Under the pieces are notes generated by a model. It saw nothing but the letters and a program-made list of their open reading frames with translations, had not been told where the DNA came from and made no database searches. Positions 1-8,309 of a DNA stretch of 64,000 bases are shown piece by piece. Source of the DNA: Thalassospiraceae bacterium LMO-SO8 (lineage in GTDB: Bacteria; Pseudomonadota; Alphaproteobacteria; Rhodospirillales; Casp-alpha2); assembly GCA_031655335.1 (NCBI GenBank), contig CP134226.1, positions 3,034,001 to 3,098,000 of the forward strand, in the 5' to 3' direction. The position numbers and the translations under genes were made by a program. The stretch's first letter is position 1. The number at the start of each line of letters is the position of its first letter.

Positions 1-198
1 GTGGCGTGGAAACGGCAGATCGCGGCCTTCGCCGCCGGGTTCATCGTGCTTTACGGCGCGCGGCTGGCCGGCGGGTGCACCTCCGGTCATATGATGAGCG
101 GCATGATGCAGACCGCCATGTCGGCCTACATCTTCACGGCCGGTGTGTTCCTGGCCGCCGTGCCGGCGGCGATCCTGATCTACCGCAAGGAGGGTTGA
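1..198 (+). CDS. YeeE/YedE-family sulfur transport protein, C-terminal part (cut by window edge)
   Basis: The 65 visible residues are the C-terminal end of a membrane protein. They hold the motif GGCTSGH (residues 24-30), which marks the YeeE/YedE family, membrane proteins linked to uptake of thiosulfate or other sulfur compounds. A second hydrophobic segment lies at about residues 40-60. The frame is open to base 1, so the GTG there is probably an internal codon and the true start lies upstream. The stop is 3 bases before the DUF6691 gene at 202, and these two half-size proteins usually occur as a pair. The cargo cannot be read from the sequence. Confidence 0.8.
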   Translation: MAWKRQIAAFAAGFIVLYGARLAGGCTSGHMMSGMMQTAMSAYIFTAGVFLAAVPAAILIYRKEG

Positions 199-201
199 GC
201 C

Positions 202-786
202 ATGACCACCCTGATTCTCGCCATCGTCATCGGCGGCGCCTTCGGCTTCGTGCTGGACCGTATCGGCGCGACCAACCCGAATGTCATCATCGGCATGCTG
301 CGGCTGTCCAACCTGCACCTGGCGAAGACCATCTTTCTCGCCATCGGCGCGGCCTCGGTCCTGCTTTACGCAGGGCTGATGCTGGGGATCGTCGATCCCG
401 GACATCTCGACGTCAAGGATGCCTATTGGGGCGTGTTCATCGGCGGTCTGCTGCTGGGGCTCGGCTTCGCCCTGTCCGGGTACTGCCCGGGCACCGGTCT
501 TGCCGCCGCCGCCACGGGGCGCTGGGACGGCGTCGTGTTCGTGCTTGGCGGGCTGGTCGGCGCGGCCGCCTACATGGCGACCTACGCCTGGGTCAAATCG
601 ACCGGCGCGCTGGACCATGTGCTGGGCGGCAAGGCGACCCTGGGGCCGCTTTCCGGCACCAGTTACCCGGCCATGCTGGACGGTATATCCGGCGAATGGG
701 TCGGTCTTGCCCTTGGCGTCGCCTTCATCGCCGTCGCGGCCCTGCTGCCTGGGCGCCTGCGCGCCGGCCCGCCACGGGCGGACTGA
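202..786 (+). CDS. DUF6691 / YeeE-YedE-family membrane protein
   Basis: This 194-residue, strongly hydrophobic protein has about five membrane helices. The motif GYCPGTG (about residues 93-99), with its conserved cysteine in a helix, is the hallmark of the second half of split YeeE/YedE transporters. It follows the first half by 3 bases and is surely co-transcribed. Members of this group often sit with persulfide or rhodanese genes and are thought to move sulfur compounds or sulfur equivalents across the inner membrane. The specific substrate is not known. It converges on the FKBP gene, leaving 31 bases between the stops. Confidence 0.85.
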   Translation: MTTLILAIVIGGAFGFVLDRIGATNPNVIIGMLRLSNLHLAKTIFLAIGAASVLLYAGLMLGIVDPGHLDVKDAYWGVFIGGLLLGLGFALSGYCPGTGLAAAATGRWDGVVFVLGGLVGAAAYMATYAWVKSTGALDHVLGGKATLGPLSGTSYPAMLDGISGEWVGLALGVAFIAVAALLPGRLRAGPPRAD

Positions 787-817
787 CGCGGGGGCTCCCG
801 AAGGCGGCAGATCTGGA

Positions 818-1246
818 TTAGGCGAATTCGACCAGGGTCAGTTCGAACGTCAGCGCCTTGCCTGCCAGAGGGTGGTTGGCGTCCAGCGTCACGTCCTCGT
901 CGTTGAATTCGAGGACGACCAGATGCATCGGATTGCCCGTCTCGTTTGTCGCTTCCAGGACGGCGCCGACTTCCAGGGGGATTTCCGCCGGAATGGTCCC
1001 GCGCGCCACGGTTTGGACCAGGTCCGGGTTGTGGTCGCCGAAGGCGTCGTCGGGTTCCAGGGTGACTTTTTTCGTATCGCCTTCGGCCATGCCGGCCAGG
1101 GCGGCCTCGACCCCCGGGAGGATCTGGCCGCCGCCCAGGGTGACTTCCATGGGGGCGCGGTCTTTCGAGGTGTCGAAGGTCGTGCCGTCATCCAGGGTTC
1201 CCGTGTAGTGGACACGCAGGGTATCCCCGGTCGCTGCCTGCTTCAT
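818..1246 (-). CDS. FKBP-type peptidyl-prolyl cis-trans isomerase, SlyD-like
   Basis: This 142-residue cytoplasmic protein speeds proline isomerisation during folding. The FKBP signature VHYTGTLDDG is at residues 12-21, followed by the glycine-rich GGGQILPGVE segment. A middle insert (about residues 65-120) corresponds to the chaperone-like flap domain of SlyD proteins. The histidine-rich metal-binding tail of E. coli SlyD is absent, which is common in short family members. I chose the ATG at 1246 because AAGGAAG lies about 9 bases upstream. Two upstream starts in frame (1270 and 1297) have no such site. It is monocistronic, and the 208 bases upstream hold nothing else I recognise. Confidence 0.9.
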   Translation of the reverse strand: MKQAATGDTLRVHYTGTLDDGTTFDTSKDRAPMEVTLGGGQILPGVEAALAGMAEGDTKKVTLEPDDAFGDHNPDLVQTVARGTIPAEIPLEVGAVLEATNETGNPMHLVVLEFNDEDVTLDANHPLAGKALTFELTLVEFA

Positions 1247-1454
1247 CTGTTCGCTTCCTTTCGTTGTCATCGGCTTCAACAGAACGTCACCAAGCAACGA
1301 GACTTCGAGACGACGGTGGACAAGCCACGCGTACTCAGAGCGGACCGATTGAAGAATCCCCCCAAGGGTACAAGCGGAGGCCCGGGAGGGAAACCCTTAA
1401 CCCGGAAAAAGGCTCAACAATTGAATGGGATACCGGCAGGGTTGAGGGGAAAGG

Positions 1455-2159
1455 TCAGGATTCAACGGGCCGGCCGCCCTTGACCACGGGGCCGGTCCGG
1501 GCCGGCGGGGCCAGGGAGAATCGGCGCCCGAAGGTTTCGAAATAAAGCGCATGGTTGGGGCCTTCGCCGACCGCCCGCAGGCGGCGGCGGAACTCGGCCT
1601 CGTCGATATCGCCGGGTAGGTGGCAGAGGGCGTCGAAATCCTTCCTCGACCAGGCCGGTCCCGACCATTGGGCATCGAGATGGGGCAGAGGGCCGTCGAT
1701 CATCAGAAGGTCCGGGGCCATGCGCGTGAGCAATCCGGTGACCAGGTCGCGGGCCAGGGTTTCCAGCGCCAGGCGGTCCATGGCGGGCGTGATGACGGCG
1801 TCGTCGACGGCGACGATGGGGCCGGCGTCGATCTTCATGGTCAGTTCATGCAGGGTCGCCCCGAAGCGGTCCAGCCCGTCATATAGCGCGAACACGGAAG
1901 GATAGATGCCGCGCACCCAGGGCGGACCGGGGTGGACGTTGTAGGCCGGGCCGGTCAGGCGGCCCAGAACCGTCTCGGGCACGATCACGTCCGTGCAGAA
2001 GGCGATCAGGCGCAGATCATCGGCGGGGGCCGCCGTCGCCTGCTCCAATTCGTCGCGGGTGCTGACGCCCTGAACCCGCGCATCCGGGGCCGCGTCCCAG
2101 AAAATCCGGGTCAGGCCCGGCAGTTCGTCGGCGTCGGCCAGCAGCAGGATATGTTTCAT
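1455..2159 (-). CDS. Formyltransferase-family protein (methionyl-tRNA formyltransferase-like fold)
   Basis: This 234-residue protein has the core of the formyltransferase fold. The catalytic N-x-H pair is in NVHPG (N74, H76) and the matching aspartate is in KIDAGPI (D111), the N-H-D triad of tRNA and nucleotide formyltransferases. It is shorter than Fmt (about 310 residues) and lacks the C-terminal tRNA-binding domain, so it is probably not the housekeeping Fmt. The acceptor is unknown. The start at 2159 gives a compact protein beginning MKHILLLAD; longer readings run into the next gene. It lies 20 bases downstream of the metallo-hydrolase on the same strand and is likely co-transcribed. Confidence 0.75.
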   Translation of the reverse strand: MKHILLLADADELPGLTRIFWDAAPDARVQGVSTRDELEQATAAPADDLRLIAFCTDVIVPETVLGRLTGPAYNVHPGPPWVRGIYPSVFALYDGLDRFGATLHELTMKIDAGPIVAVDDAVITPAMDRLALETLARDLVTGLLTRMAPDLLMIDGPLPHLDAQWSGPAWSRKDFDALCHLPGDIDEAEFRRRLRAVGEGPNHALYFETFGRRFSLAPPARTGPVVKGGRPVES

Positions 2160-2179
2160 TGCCGCAGGCCCGTCCGATA

Positions 2180-2836
2180 TCAGCCGGTGTTCCGCGCGAA
2201 CAGGCGGTCGGCGACGTAAGGATTGCTTTCCCGCTCGTGCCCGAAGGTCGACAGCGGCCCGTGGCCGGGCACGAAGGTGACGTCGTCGCCAAGCGGGAAC
2301 AGATTCTCGCGGATGGACTTGATCAGGGTGTCGAAATCGCCGCGCGGAAAGTCGGAACGCCCGATGGAACCCTGGAACAGCACGTCCCCGACAAAGGCGA
2401 CGCGCTCGCCCGCATGAAAGAACACGACATGGCCCGGCGTGTGCCCCGGGCAATGCAGCACGTCGAAGGTCTGATCGCCGACGGTGCAGGTGTCGCCCTG
2501 GTGCAGCCAGCGGTCGGGCGTGAAGGCCCGCAAATCGCCGAACCCGTATTCCCGGCCCTGGGTCGGCAATTGGTCGATCCAGAACTTGTCTTCCGGGTGC
2601 GGGCCTTCGATGGGCAGACCGAATTCATCGGCCAGATCGGCGACGGCGCCCGCATGGTCGAGATGGCCATGGGTGACCAGAATCTTCTCCAGTGTCACGC
2701 CTGCTTCGTCCACAGCGGCCTTCAGGCGATCGATCTCGCCGCCCGGATCGACAAAGGCCGCCTTCAGGGTAGTTTCGCACCACACCAGGGAACAGTTCTG
2801 CTGCAACGGGGTGACGGGAATGACGGCGGCTCTCAT
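2180..2836 (-). CDS. MBL-fold metallo-hydrolase, glyoxalase II-like
   Basis: This 218-residue zinc hydrolase of the metallo-beta-lactamase superfamily carries the full metal set: HGHLDH (residues 56-61), a histidine in the PGHTPGH segment, an aspartate in FVGDVLF and a histidine in VPGHGP near the end. Length and motif spacing match the short YcbL/GloB-like proteins that hydrolyse S-lactoylglutathione or related thioesters. The absent C-terminal glutathione-binding domain argues against classic GloB. It is the first gene of a minus-strand pair with the formyltransferase-like gene. An A+T-rich palindrome (2855-2868) lies just upstream in the likely promoter. Confidence 0.85.
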   Translation of the reverse strand: MRAAVIPVTPLQQNCSLVWCETTLKAAFVDPGGEIDRLKAAVDEAGVTLEKILVTHGHLDHAGAVADLADEFGLPIEGPHPEDKFWIDQLPTQGREYGFGDLRAFTPDRWLHQGDTCTVGDQTFDVLHCPGHTPGHVVFFHAGERVAFVGDVLFQGSIGRSDFPRGDFDTLIKSIRENLFPLGDDVTFVPGHGPLSTFGHERESNPYVADRLFARNTG

Positions 2837-2854
2837 GTTAACCCATTCAAATAA

Positions 2855-2868
2855 TTAAATTAATTTAA
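2855..2868. promoter_or_regulatory. A+T-only perfect palindrome between divergent genes
   Basis: TTAAATTAATTTAA is a perfect 14-base palindrome in a short A+T-only stretch (about 2847-2868), in contrast to the G+C-rich surroundings. It lies 19 bases upstream of the metallo-hydrolase start and 127 bases before the coiled-coil gene at 2995. It could be an operator or part of the promoter. No regulator can be named. Confidence 0.4.
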
Positions 2869-2994
2869 CCAAGTGAGGCCGGTCACAGCACCAAGGCCGA
2901 AAGCCGGATAAAATTCAGACCGGTGAATCATGCATATGTCGGCGAAGACCCTACAACAACCACGGGCGGCCTGCATATTGAAAGGGTGAGAAAC

Positions 2995-3402
2995 ATGAGC
3001 GGCATGACGGCCTATTTGGGCATTATCCTGGGCGCCGCCGGTATCGTATTCGGGGTCATCGCGTTGATGGTTTCCGCGGAAATGTCGCGCAGGGTGACGA
3101 CGTTGATCGACGCCCGGTTCGAACAGTCCGAGCTGGAACTTCTCAAGAGTCTCGACAAGCAGGACCACGAACTGAAACGCCAGCGCCGCGTCCTGGGGGA
3201 CGCCCTGAGCGAGATGGAGGAGCGGTTCAAGGCCACGTCTGCGGGTGCGGACGAGCTGCGCCAACGTCTGAACGCCTTCAGCAACGCCCTCGACGATGTG
3301 CGCAACGTGCGCCGGGTCATCCCGACGGACGAGGAGCGCGGATTTACGGCGAAAGTGAAGCCTAAAGAAAGTTTTGTTTCAGCATCGCCTTTCGCGGACT
3401 AA
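2995..3402 (+). CDS. Membrane-anchored coiled-coil protein, paralogue A
   Basis: This 135-residue protein of unknown function has one N-terminal membrane helix (about residues 6-26). A charged helical region with heptad-like spacing follows (about 30-105), then a short basic tail. The start ATG at 2995 has AGGGTGAG upstream; an earlier in-frame GTG at 2923 adds a non-conserved leader. A second gene of the same design follows at 3559: a hydrophobic G/V/I-rich anchor, a conserved V/M-x-SAE segment, then coiled coil. The pair probably arose by tandem duplication. The coiled coil most likely faces the cytoplasm. No enzymatic motif is visible. Confidence 0.7.
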   Translation: MSGMTAYLGIILGAAGIVFGVIALMVSAEMSRRVTTLIDARFEQSELELLKSLDKQDHELKRQRRVLGDALSEMEERFKATSAGADELRQRLNAFSNALDDVRNVRRVIPTDEERGFTAKVKPKESFVSASPFAD

Positions 3403-3458
3403 TATGTGTAGACGCTAATCCGGTGCCTTGTCCCGGCATGGGGTTGCGTGAATGCATC

Positions 3459-3479
3459 CCCGGCTCCTGAAAGGCCGGG
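3459..3479 (+). terminator. Hairpin between the two coiled-coil genes, possible terminator
   Basis: CCCGGC (3459-3464) pairs with GCCGGG (3474-3479) around a 9-base loop and is followed by TTT. It lies 57 bases after the first coiled-coil gene. A second imperfect hairpin (GGGGTTGC/GCATCCCC) directly precedes it. The short T run makes termination plausible but not certain. Confidence 0.4.
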
Positions 3480-3558
3480 TTTGGGGCCAGAATGGCCGTA
3501 ACGATCTATCCCGCCGTTACTAAATCAGGCGTGGAAGATAAATGTTCGGGGTGATGGA

Positions 3559-3930
3559 ATGGGTGAAGCCTCGTCTTTCGCCGATTTGGCGACGATAGCT
3601 GCCGGGATCGCGGTCATTATCGGCGTCGTCGCCTTGCTGACCTCGGCCGAGGTGGCCAAGCGCCTTCAGGCCCTGGTCAATCAGAAACTCGCGGATAACG
3701 AAGTCAAACTGGCCGTGGCCTTGCAGCAGCAGGACCAGCGGATGACGACCCTGCGCCAGATCATGTCGCAGAACGCCGAAGACCAGGAAACGGCGATCCG
3801 CACCATGCGCCAGGATATCAAGGAACTTAAGGAATGCGTCGGCCTGATGCGTGAAATCCTGGATCGCATGGACACCCGCAATACCCACGATCCCAACGCC
3901 CCGCGTCACCGCCGGGCGTCGAACGGGTAG
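3559..3930 (+). CDS. Membrane-anchored coiled-coil protein, paralogue B
   Basis: This 123-residue protein has one membrane helix (about residues 8-28). The segment LLTSAEVAKRLQ then mirrors LMVSAEMSRRVT of the gene at 2995, and a glutamine- and charge-rich helix (about 35-100) should form a coiled coil. The tail is hydrophilic and basic. Shared layout and adjacency indicate a tandem duplicate of the preceding gene. The function is unknown; such proteins can act as scaffolds or hetero-oligomer partners (inference). It converges on rimO, with 12 bases between the stops. Confidence 0.7.
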   Translation: MGEASSFADLATIAAGIAVIIGVVALLTSAEVAKRLQALVNQKLADNEVKLAVALQQQDQRMTTLRQIMSQNAEDQETAIRTMRQDIKELKECVGLMREILDRMDTRNTHDPNAPRHRRASNG

Positions 3931-3942
3931 TCCGCGGCGGGG

Positions 3943-5334
3943 TCAGCCCCGGGACGTCACGTCGCCGGTCAGGTCATATTCGTCGGCGCCCGTGATCCGG
4001 ACCCGGACCATGTCGCCCGGACGCAGGTTTTTCCCGCCGGATACACGCACGGCGCCGTCGATTTCCGGCGCATCCGCATAACAGCGCCCGACGGCCGGGC
4101 CACCCGCGTCGCCGGCCTCGTCGATCAGCACGTCCAGGTCGCGGCCGACCAGCCGCGCAAGTCGCCTGGCGCTGATGTCCTGCTGGACCTCCATCAGGCG
4201 TTCCCAGCGGTCCTGTTTTTCGTCCTCGTCCAGATGATCGCCGAGCGCCTGCGCCCGGGCCCCCGCGACGTTCTCGTATTTGAAGCAGCCGACGCGGTCG
4301 AGTTCGGCCTCCTGCAGCCAGTCGAGCAGGAAGTCGAAATCGTCCTCGGTCTCGCCGGGGAAGCCGACGATGAAGGTCGAGCGCAGAACCAGATCCGGGC
4401 AGTCGCGGCGCCAACCCTTGATCCGCTCCAGCGTGCGTTCCTGATGGGCGGGACGTCGCATGGCCTTAAGCACGTTCGGGCTGGCATGCTGAAACGGGAT
4501 GTCCAGATAGGGCAGGATCTTGCCCTCGGCCATCATGGGGATGACCTCGTCGACGTGCGGATAGGGATAGACGTAGTGAAGCCGGGTCCAAAGACCCAGT
4601 TCCGACAGGCCCTTGCAGAGATCGAGAAAGCGGGTGCGGTATTCCTTTCCGCGCCATTCCTCGCGGGGAAACTTGGCGTCGATGCCGTAGGCGCTGGTGT
4701 CCTGGGAGATCACCAGGATCTCCTTGACCCCGGCCTCGGCCAAACCTTCGGCTTCCTTCAGCACGTCACCGATGGGACGGCTGGCGAGCGGGCCGCGCAG
4801 GCTGGGGATGATGCAGAAGGTGCACTTGTTGTTGCAGCCCTCGGAAATCTTCAGATAGGCGTAATGGCGCGGCGTCAGCTTGATGCCCTGGGGCGGCAGC
4901 AGGTCCACGTAAGGGTCATGGGTCGGCGGCAGCGCCTGGTGGACGGCGGTCATCACCGATTCATACTGATGCGGGCCGGTCACGGCGAGCACGCCCGGAT
5001 GGATTTCGCGGATCAGGTTCTCGTGCACGCCGAGGCAGCCGGTGACCACGACCTTGCCGTTTTCCGCCATGGCCTCGCCGATGGCTTCCAGGGATTCGTC
5101 GCGGGCCGTTTCCAGGAAGGCGCAGGTATTGACGATGACCAGATCGGCGCCGTCGTAGCTGTCGACCAGGTCGTAGCCTTCGGCGCGCAGGCGCGTCATG
5201 ATGCGTTCGGAATCGACCAGCGCCTTGGGACAACCGAGGCTGACCAGGCCGACCTTGGGGGCGGCCATTGCGGGCGCTTTCCGGCGCGGTTTGGCGGCGG
5301 ATTTGCCCACGGCTTTCGAGGGGGAGGTGCTCAT
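3943..5334 (-). CDS. rimO: Ribosomal protein S12 methylthiotransferase RimO
   Basis: This 463-residue radical-SAM enzyme adds a methylthio group to the conserved aspartate of ribosomal protein S12. The N-terminal methylthiotransferase domain holds three cluster cysteines (C35 in SLGCPK, C71 in NTCAF, C100 in TGCLG). The radical-SAM site CNNKCTFC follows (C167, C171, C174), and the C-terminal part is the TRAM domain. [12 protein letters not shown] is typical of RimO rather than MiaB. A lysine-rich N-terminal extension of about 25 residues precedes the domain. The first ATG has GAGGCGCC upstream, although M23 is a possible internal start. It is monocistronic. Confidence 0.95.
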   Translation of the reverse strand: MSTSPSKAVGKSAAKPRRKAPAMAAPKVGLVSLGCPKALVDSERIMTRLRAEGYDLVDSYDGADLVIVNTCAFLETARDESLEAIGEAMAENGKVVVTGCLGVHENLIREIHPGVLAVTGPHQYESVMTAVHQALPPTHDPYVDLLPPQGIKLTPRHYAYLKISEGCNNKCTFCIIPSLRGPLASRPIGDVLKEAEGLAEAGVKEILVISQDTSAYGIDAKFPREEWRGKEYRTRFLDLCKGLSELGLWTRLHYVYPYPHVDEVIPMMAEGKILPYLDIPFQHASPNVLKAMRRPAHQERTLERIKGWRRDCPDLVLRSTFIVGFPGETEDDFDFLLDWLQEAELDRVGCFKYENVAGARAQALGDHLDEDEKQDRWERLMEVQQDISARRLARLVGRDLDVLIDEAGDAGGPAVGRCYADAPEIDGAVRVSGGKNLRPGDMVRVRITGADEYDLTGDVTSRG

Positions 5335-5387
5335 GGCGCCTCTATTATCCCAAAACGCGTGTCCTGTCTGGAAATTTTAAAGGGGGA

Positions 5388-6770
5388 TCAGGTCGCCGCC
5401 CGCCGCCGGCCCGCGACCGCCAGCGACAGGGCGAAGGCCCCGCAGCCCCCGGCCAGGACCGCGCCGCAGATCACCAGCAGCTTGGCGTATTTGTGGCCGA
5501 GCCCGAACAGGGGCTCGATCAGCGCCACGTGGCCGCCGGCTTCCAGCATGTAAAGCGCCCCCCCGGCGATCGCCAGCGCGAAGGCGAAACCGTAGGCCCA
5601 GGCCTGGATGCGCAGGCCGCCCATGACGTTGAACAGCACCACGGGGGCCAGGAACATGGACGCCGTGCCCGACACGGCGACGGCGGCGAACAGGTCCTTG
5701 TTGCCGAGGAACAGGAATCCCAGCCCGCCCAGCAGAAACCCGGCCATGGCCAGCCGCCCGTTGCGCAGGGACGGCGCCATCACCCGCATGTCGGCGGCGA
5801 CCAGCTTGGACGCGCTGGCGAAGGTTGAATCGAGGGTCGAAACCGCCGAGACCACCAGCGCCAGGTTGAACACCAGCATGGCCGGTTCGCCCAACAGCCG
5901 GGTCAGGGCGGCGACCATGGCCTCGCCCTCGCCCTTGTTGAGGCCCGCGTAGACCCCGATGACGCCGAAGATCAGGATACCGAGGATCGAAATCCAGGCC
6001 GCATGCAGGAAGCTTCTGCGCGTCGTCGCCCGGTCGGCCAGGAAACCGCGGTCCATCATCACCGGATCGTGGAGGGGATAGCTCCAGATCTGCAGCAGGG
6101 CGACCGCCAGCAGGACCCAGCCGGGCCCGCCCGCGTCGGGGCTGGAGCCGATCACCGCCGCCATGTCGAATTCGGGCCGGGTCACGGTCAGGGCCAGCAA
6201 AACCGCCAGCCCGAGGTAGAGCAGGGCCGTCTGCATCACGTCCGTGCGCAGCGCCGCGCGCAGGCCGCCCATCATGGAATAGCCCAGGGTCAGCACGGCG
6301 ATGCCGACGATGGCGAGCGTGTAGCCGGTGGTCCCCGCCGCGCCGAAGATGATGCCGATGACCAAAAGGTTGGCGAACACCTCGCTCAACAGCCGCACGC
6401 CGACCACCAGGTTGTAGGTCCAGCGGCCCATGGTTCCGTAATGATCGGCGAGGAAGTCCTGCACGCTGCCCGCCCCGTGGCGGAAGCGGATGCGGTCGAC
6501 GATCACGCCGCCGGTCAGAAAGCTCAGGTAATAGGCCGCATAGGCCAGGGCGCCCGCGATGCCATAGTAGAACCCCAGGATCGCCGCGTTCATCAGCGAG
6601 CGCGCGAAAATCCAGGTCGTGACCTGGGACAGGGTCAGGGTCAGCAGGCCCGGCGCGCCGCCGTCGTCATTGGCGCCGCGGAAGAAGCCCTCGGCGGTGC
6701 GCACCTTGGGCGACAGCAGGAAACTGGCGACGGCGACCGCGGCGATGGCGGCAATCAGATAGGACGTCAT
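5388..6770 (-). CDS. Sodium:solute symporter family (SSS) transporter
   Basis: This 460-residue integral membrane protein has about 13 hydrophobic segments and the look of the SSSF family (PutP, PanF and relatives), which couple solute uptake to sodium. Family features include the GxxxGxxxG-rich first helices, the segment TTWIFARSLMNAA near residue 55 and SAVSTLDSTFASASK near residue 315, which matches the sodium-site helix. The solute cannot be deduced. The gene stands alone and is divergent from hemA across a 310-base gap. Confidence 0.85.
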   Translation of the reverse strand: MTSYLIAAIAAVAVASFLLSPKVRTAEGFFRGANDDGGAPGLLTLTLSQVTTWIFARSLMNAAILGFYYGIAGALAYAAYYLSFLTGGVIVDRIRFRHGAGSVQDFLADHYGTMGRWTYNLVVGVRLLSEVFANLLVIGIIFGAAGTTGYTLAIVGIAVLTLGYSMMGGLRAALRTDVMQTALLYLGLAVLLALTVTRPEFDMAAVIGSSPDAGGPGWVLLAVALLQIWSYPLHDPVMMDRGFLADRATTRRSFLHAAWISILGILIFGVIGVYAGLNKGEGEAMVAALTRLLGEPAMLVFNLALVVSAVSTLDSTFASASKLVAADMRVMAPSLRNGRLAMAGFLLGGLGFLFLGNKDLFAAVAVSGTASMFLAPVVLFNVMGGLRIQAWAYGFAFALAIAGGALYMLEAGGHVALIEPLFGLGHKYAKLLVICGAVLAGGCGAFALSLAVAGRRRAAT

Positions 6771-7080
6771 GGGGGAAGGGCTCCGGCGGGTCTAACAAGC
6801 CCCCACCTTTAGCCGAGGGACAAGCGCCGGAAAACGCACGTTTTCTTGATCGGCTTGTGAATGTGCGGCGGCCCGGGGCCTGCCGCTGGGGGCGAATAGG
6901 GCCCGTGTTTGAAAAAAAACCTGCGTGATCGGGAATTCCCTTTGCCGATCCTGCGTCTTACAATATTGACATCGGTCAAGGACGGTTGCCCCGCATCCGC
7001 CTAAAAATGCGCGAATTCGGGGACATTCCGGGCGGGATTGCAATCGCCCGCCGGGAAGGCGGTGCGCAGGAGAACACGCG
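6771..7080. other. 310-base intergenic region between the SSS transporter and hemA
   Basis: This divergent promoter region has no coding capacity that I can support. It holds an FNR/FixK-like palindrome (6966-6979) and A/T tracts around 6908-6965 that could carry a promoter for either side. The bases just before hemA include GGTGCGCAGGAGAA, whose AGGAG provides the ribosome binding site. Confidence 0.7.
6966..6979. promoter_or_regulatory. FNR/FixK/DNR-type binding site upstream of hemA
   Basis: TTGACATCGGTCAA is a perfect inverted repeat of TTGAC/GTCAA with a 4-base spacer, the geometry of the CRP/FNR superfamily consensus TTGAT-N4-ATCAA. It ends 101 bases before the hemA start. hemA genes of other alphaproteobacteria are known to be controlled by FnrL or FixK at such sites, so oxygen-responsive control of haem synthesis is likely here. 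Confidence 0.75.
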
Positions 7081-8295
7081 ATGAACTATGAAAAGGTATT
7101 CCAGGACGCCGTCGACAAGGTGAAGGGTGAGGGCCGCTACCGCGTGTTCGCCCATCTGGAGCGGCATTCCGGGAACTTCCCCCACGCGACCCGCCATCAT
7201 CCCGACGGTTCGACCTCGGACGTCGTCGTCTGGTGTTCCAACGACTATCTCGGCCAGGCCCAGAACAAGGACGTGCTGGCCGCTCTTGCCGAAGCAGGGG
7301 CACGCATGGGCGTCGGCTCCGGCGGCACCCGCAACATCGCGGGCACGACCTACCTGCACGCCGAGCTGGAAAAGGAACTGGCCGACCTGCACGGCAAGGA
7401 GGCGGCTCTGCTGTTCACCTCCGGCTACGTGTCCAACGACGCCGCCATTTCGACCATCGCGCAGCTGATGCCCGACTGCATCATCCTGTCGGACGAACTG
7501 AACCACGCGTCGATGATCGCCGGCATCCGCCATTCGGGCTGCGCCAAGAAGATCTACCGCCACAACGACATGGCGCATCTGGAAGAAATTCTGCAAACCC
7601 TGCCCAAGGCCGCGCCCAAGCTGATCGCCTTCGAAAGCGTCTATTCCATGGACGGCGACATCGCCCCCATGAAGGAAATTTGCGACCTCGCCGACAAATA
7701 CGGCGCCATGACCTATCTGGACGAGGTCCATGCCGTGGGCCTGTATGGCGAAAACGGCGGCGGCATTTCCGAACGCGAGGGCGTCGCCGACCGCATCACG
7801 GTGATCGAAGGCACCCTGGCCAAGGCCTTCGGTCTGATGGGCGGCTATATCGCCGGTTCCGAAGCTATGGTCGACGCCGTGCGCTGCGCCGCCCCCGGCT
7901 TCATCTTCACCACCACCCTGCCGCCGCCCTTGGTGGCCGGGGCCATCACCTCGATCCGCCATGTGCGGGCGACCAACGACCTGCGCGTGCGCCATCAGGA
8001 ACGGGCCCAGCGCCTGAAGGACCTATTGGTCGAGGCCGGCCTGCCGGTCATGCCGTCGGTTACCCATATCGTGCCGCTGATGGTCGGCGACGCCCTGCGC
8101 TGCAAGCAGGCGACGGACATGTTGCTGGACGACTACGGCGTCTATATCCAGCCCATCAACTATCCGACCGTGCCGGTGGGGACGGAGCGCCTGCGCATCA
8201 CGCCATCGCCGTTCCACGACGACAAGGTGATGGACGACCTGGTCGCGGCGCTGAAGGACGTGTGGATGCGCCTGCAACTTCAGAACGCCGCGTAA
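7081..8295 (+). CDS. hemA: 5-aminolevulinate synthase (C4 pathway)
   Basis: This 404-residue PLP enzyme condenses glycine with succinyl-CoA to 5-aminolevulinate, the first step of haem synthesis in alphaproteobacteria. It starts [15 protein letters not shown], typical of the family. The glycine-rich [10 protein letters not shown] segment (about 78-87), the [10 protein letters not shown] cofactor motif and the PLP lysine K248 in TLAKAFG are all present at family positions. Length is normal. AGGAG lies just upstream of the ATG. An FNR-like palindrome upstream suggests oxygen control. The creatininase-family gene follows 14 bases later and may be co-transcribed. Confidence 0.97.
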   Translation: MNYEKVFQDAVDKVKGEGRYRVFAHLERHSGNFPHATRHHPDGSTSDVVVWCSNDYLGQAQNKDVLAALAEAGARMGVGSGGTRNIAGTTYLHAELEKELADLHGKEAALLFTSGYVSNDAAISTIAQLMPDCIILSDELNHASMIAGIRHSGCAKKIYRHNDMAHLEEILQTLPKAAPKLIAFESVYSMDGDIAPMKEICDLADKYGAMTYLDEVHAVGLYGENGGGISEREGVADRITVIEGTLAKAFGLMGGYIAGSEAMVDAVRCAAPGFIFTTTLPPPLVAGAITSIRHVRATNDLRVRHQERAQRLKDLLVEAGLPVMPSVTHIVPLMVGDALRCKQATDMLLDDYGVYIQPINYPTVPVGTERLRITPSPFHDDKVMDDLVAALKDVWMRLQLQNAA

Positions 8296-8309
8296 GAGCG
8301 GGCCGGATC

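Noticed and set aside
2995-3930. Toxin-antitoxin reading of the two small adjacent genes
   Set aside because: They are not overlapping, both have a membrane anchor and look like paralogues, and neither has a DNA-binding or toxin motif.
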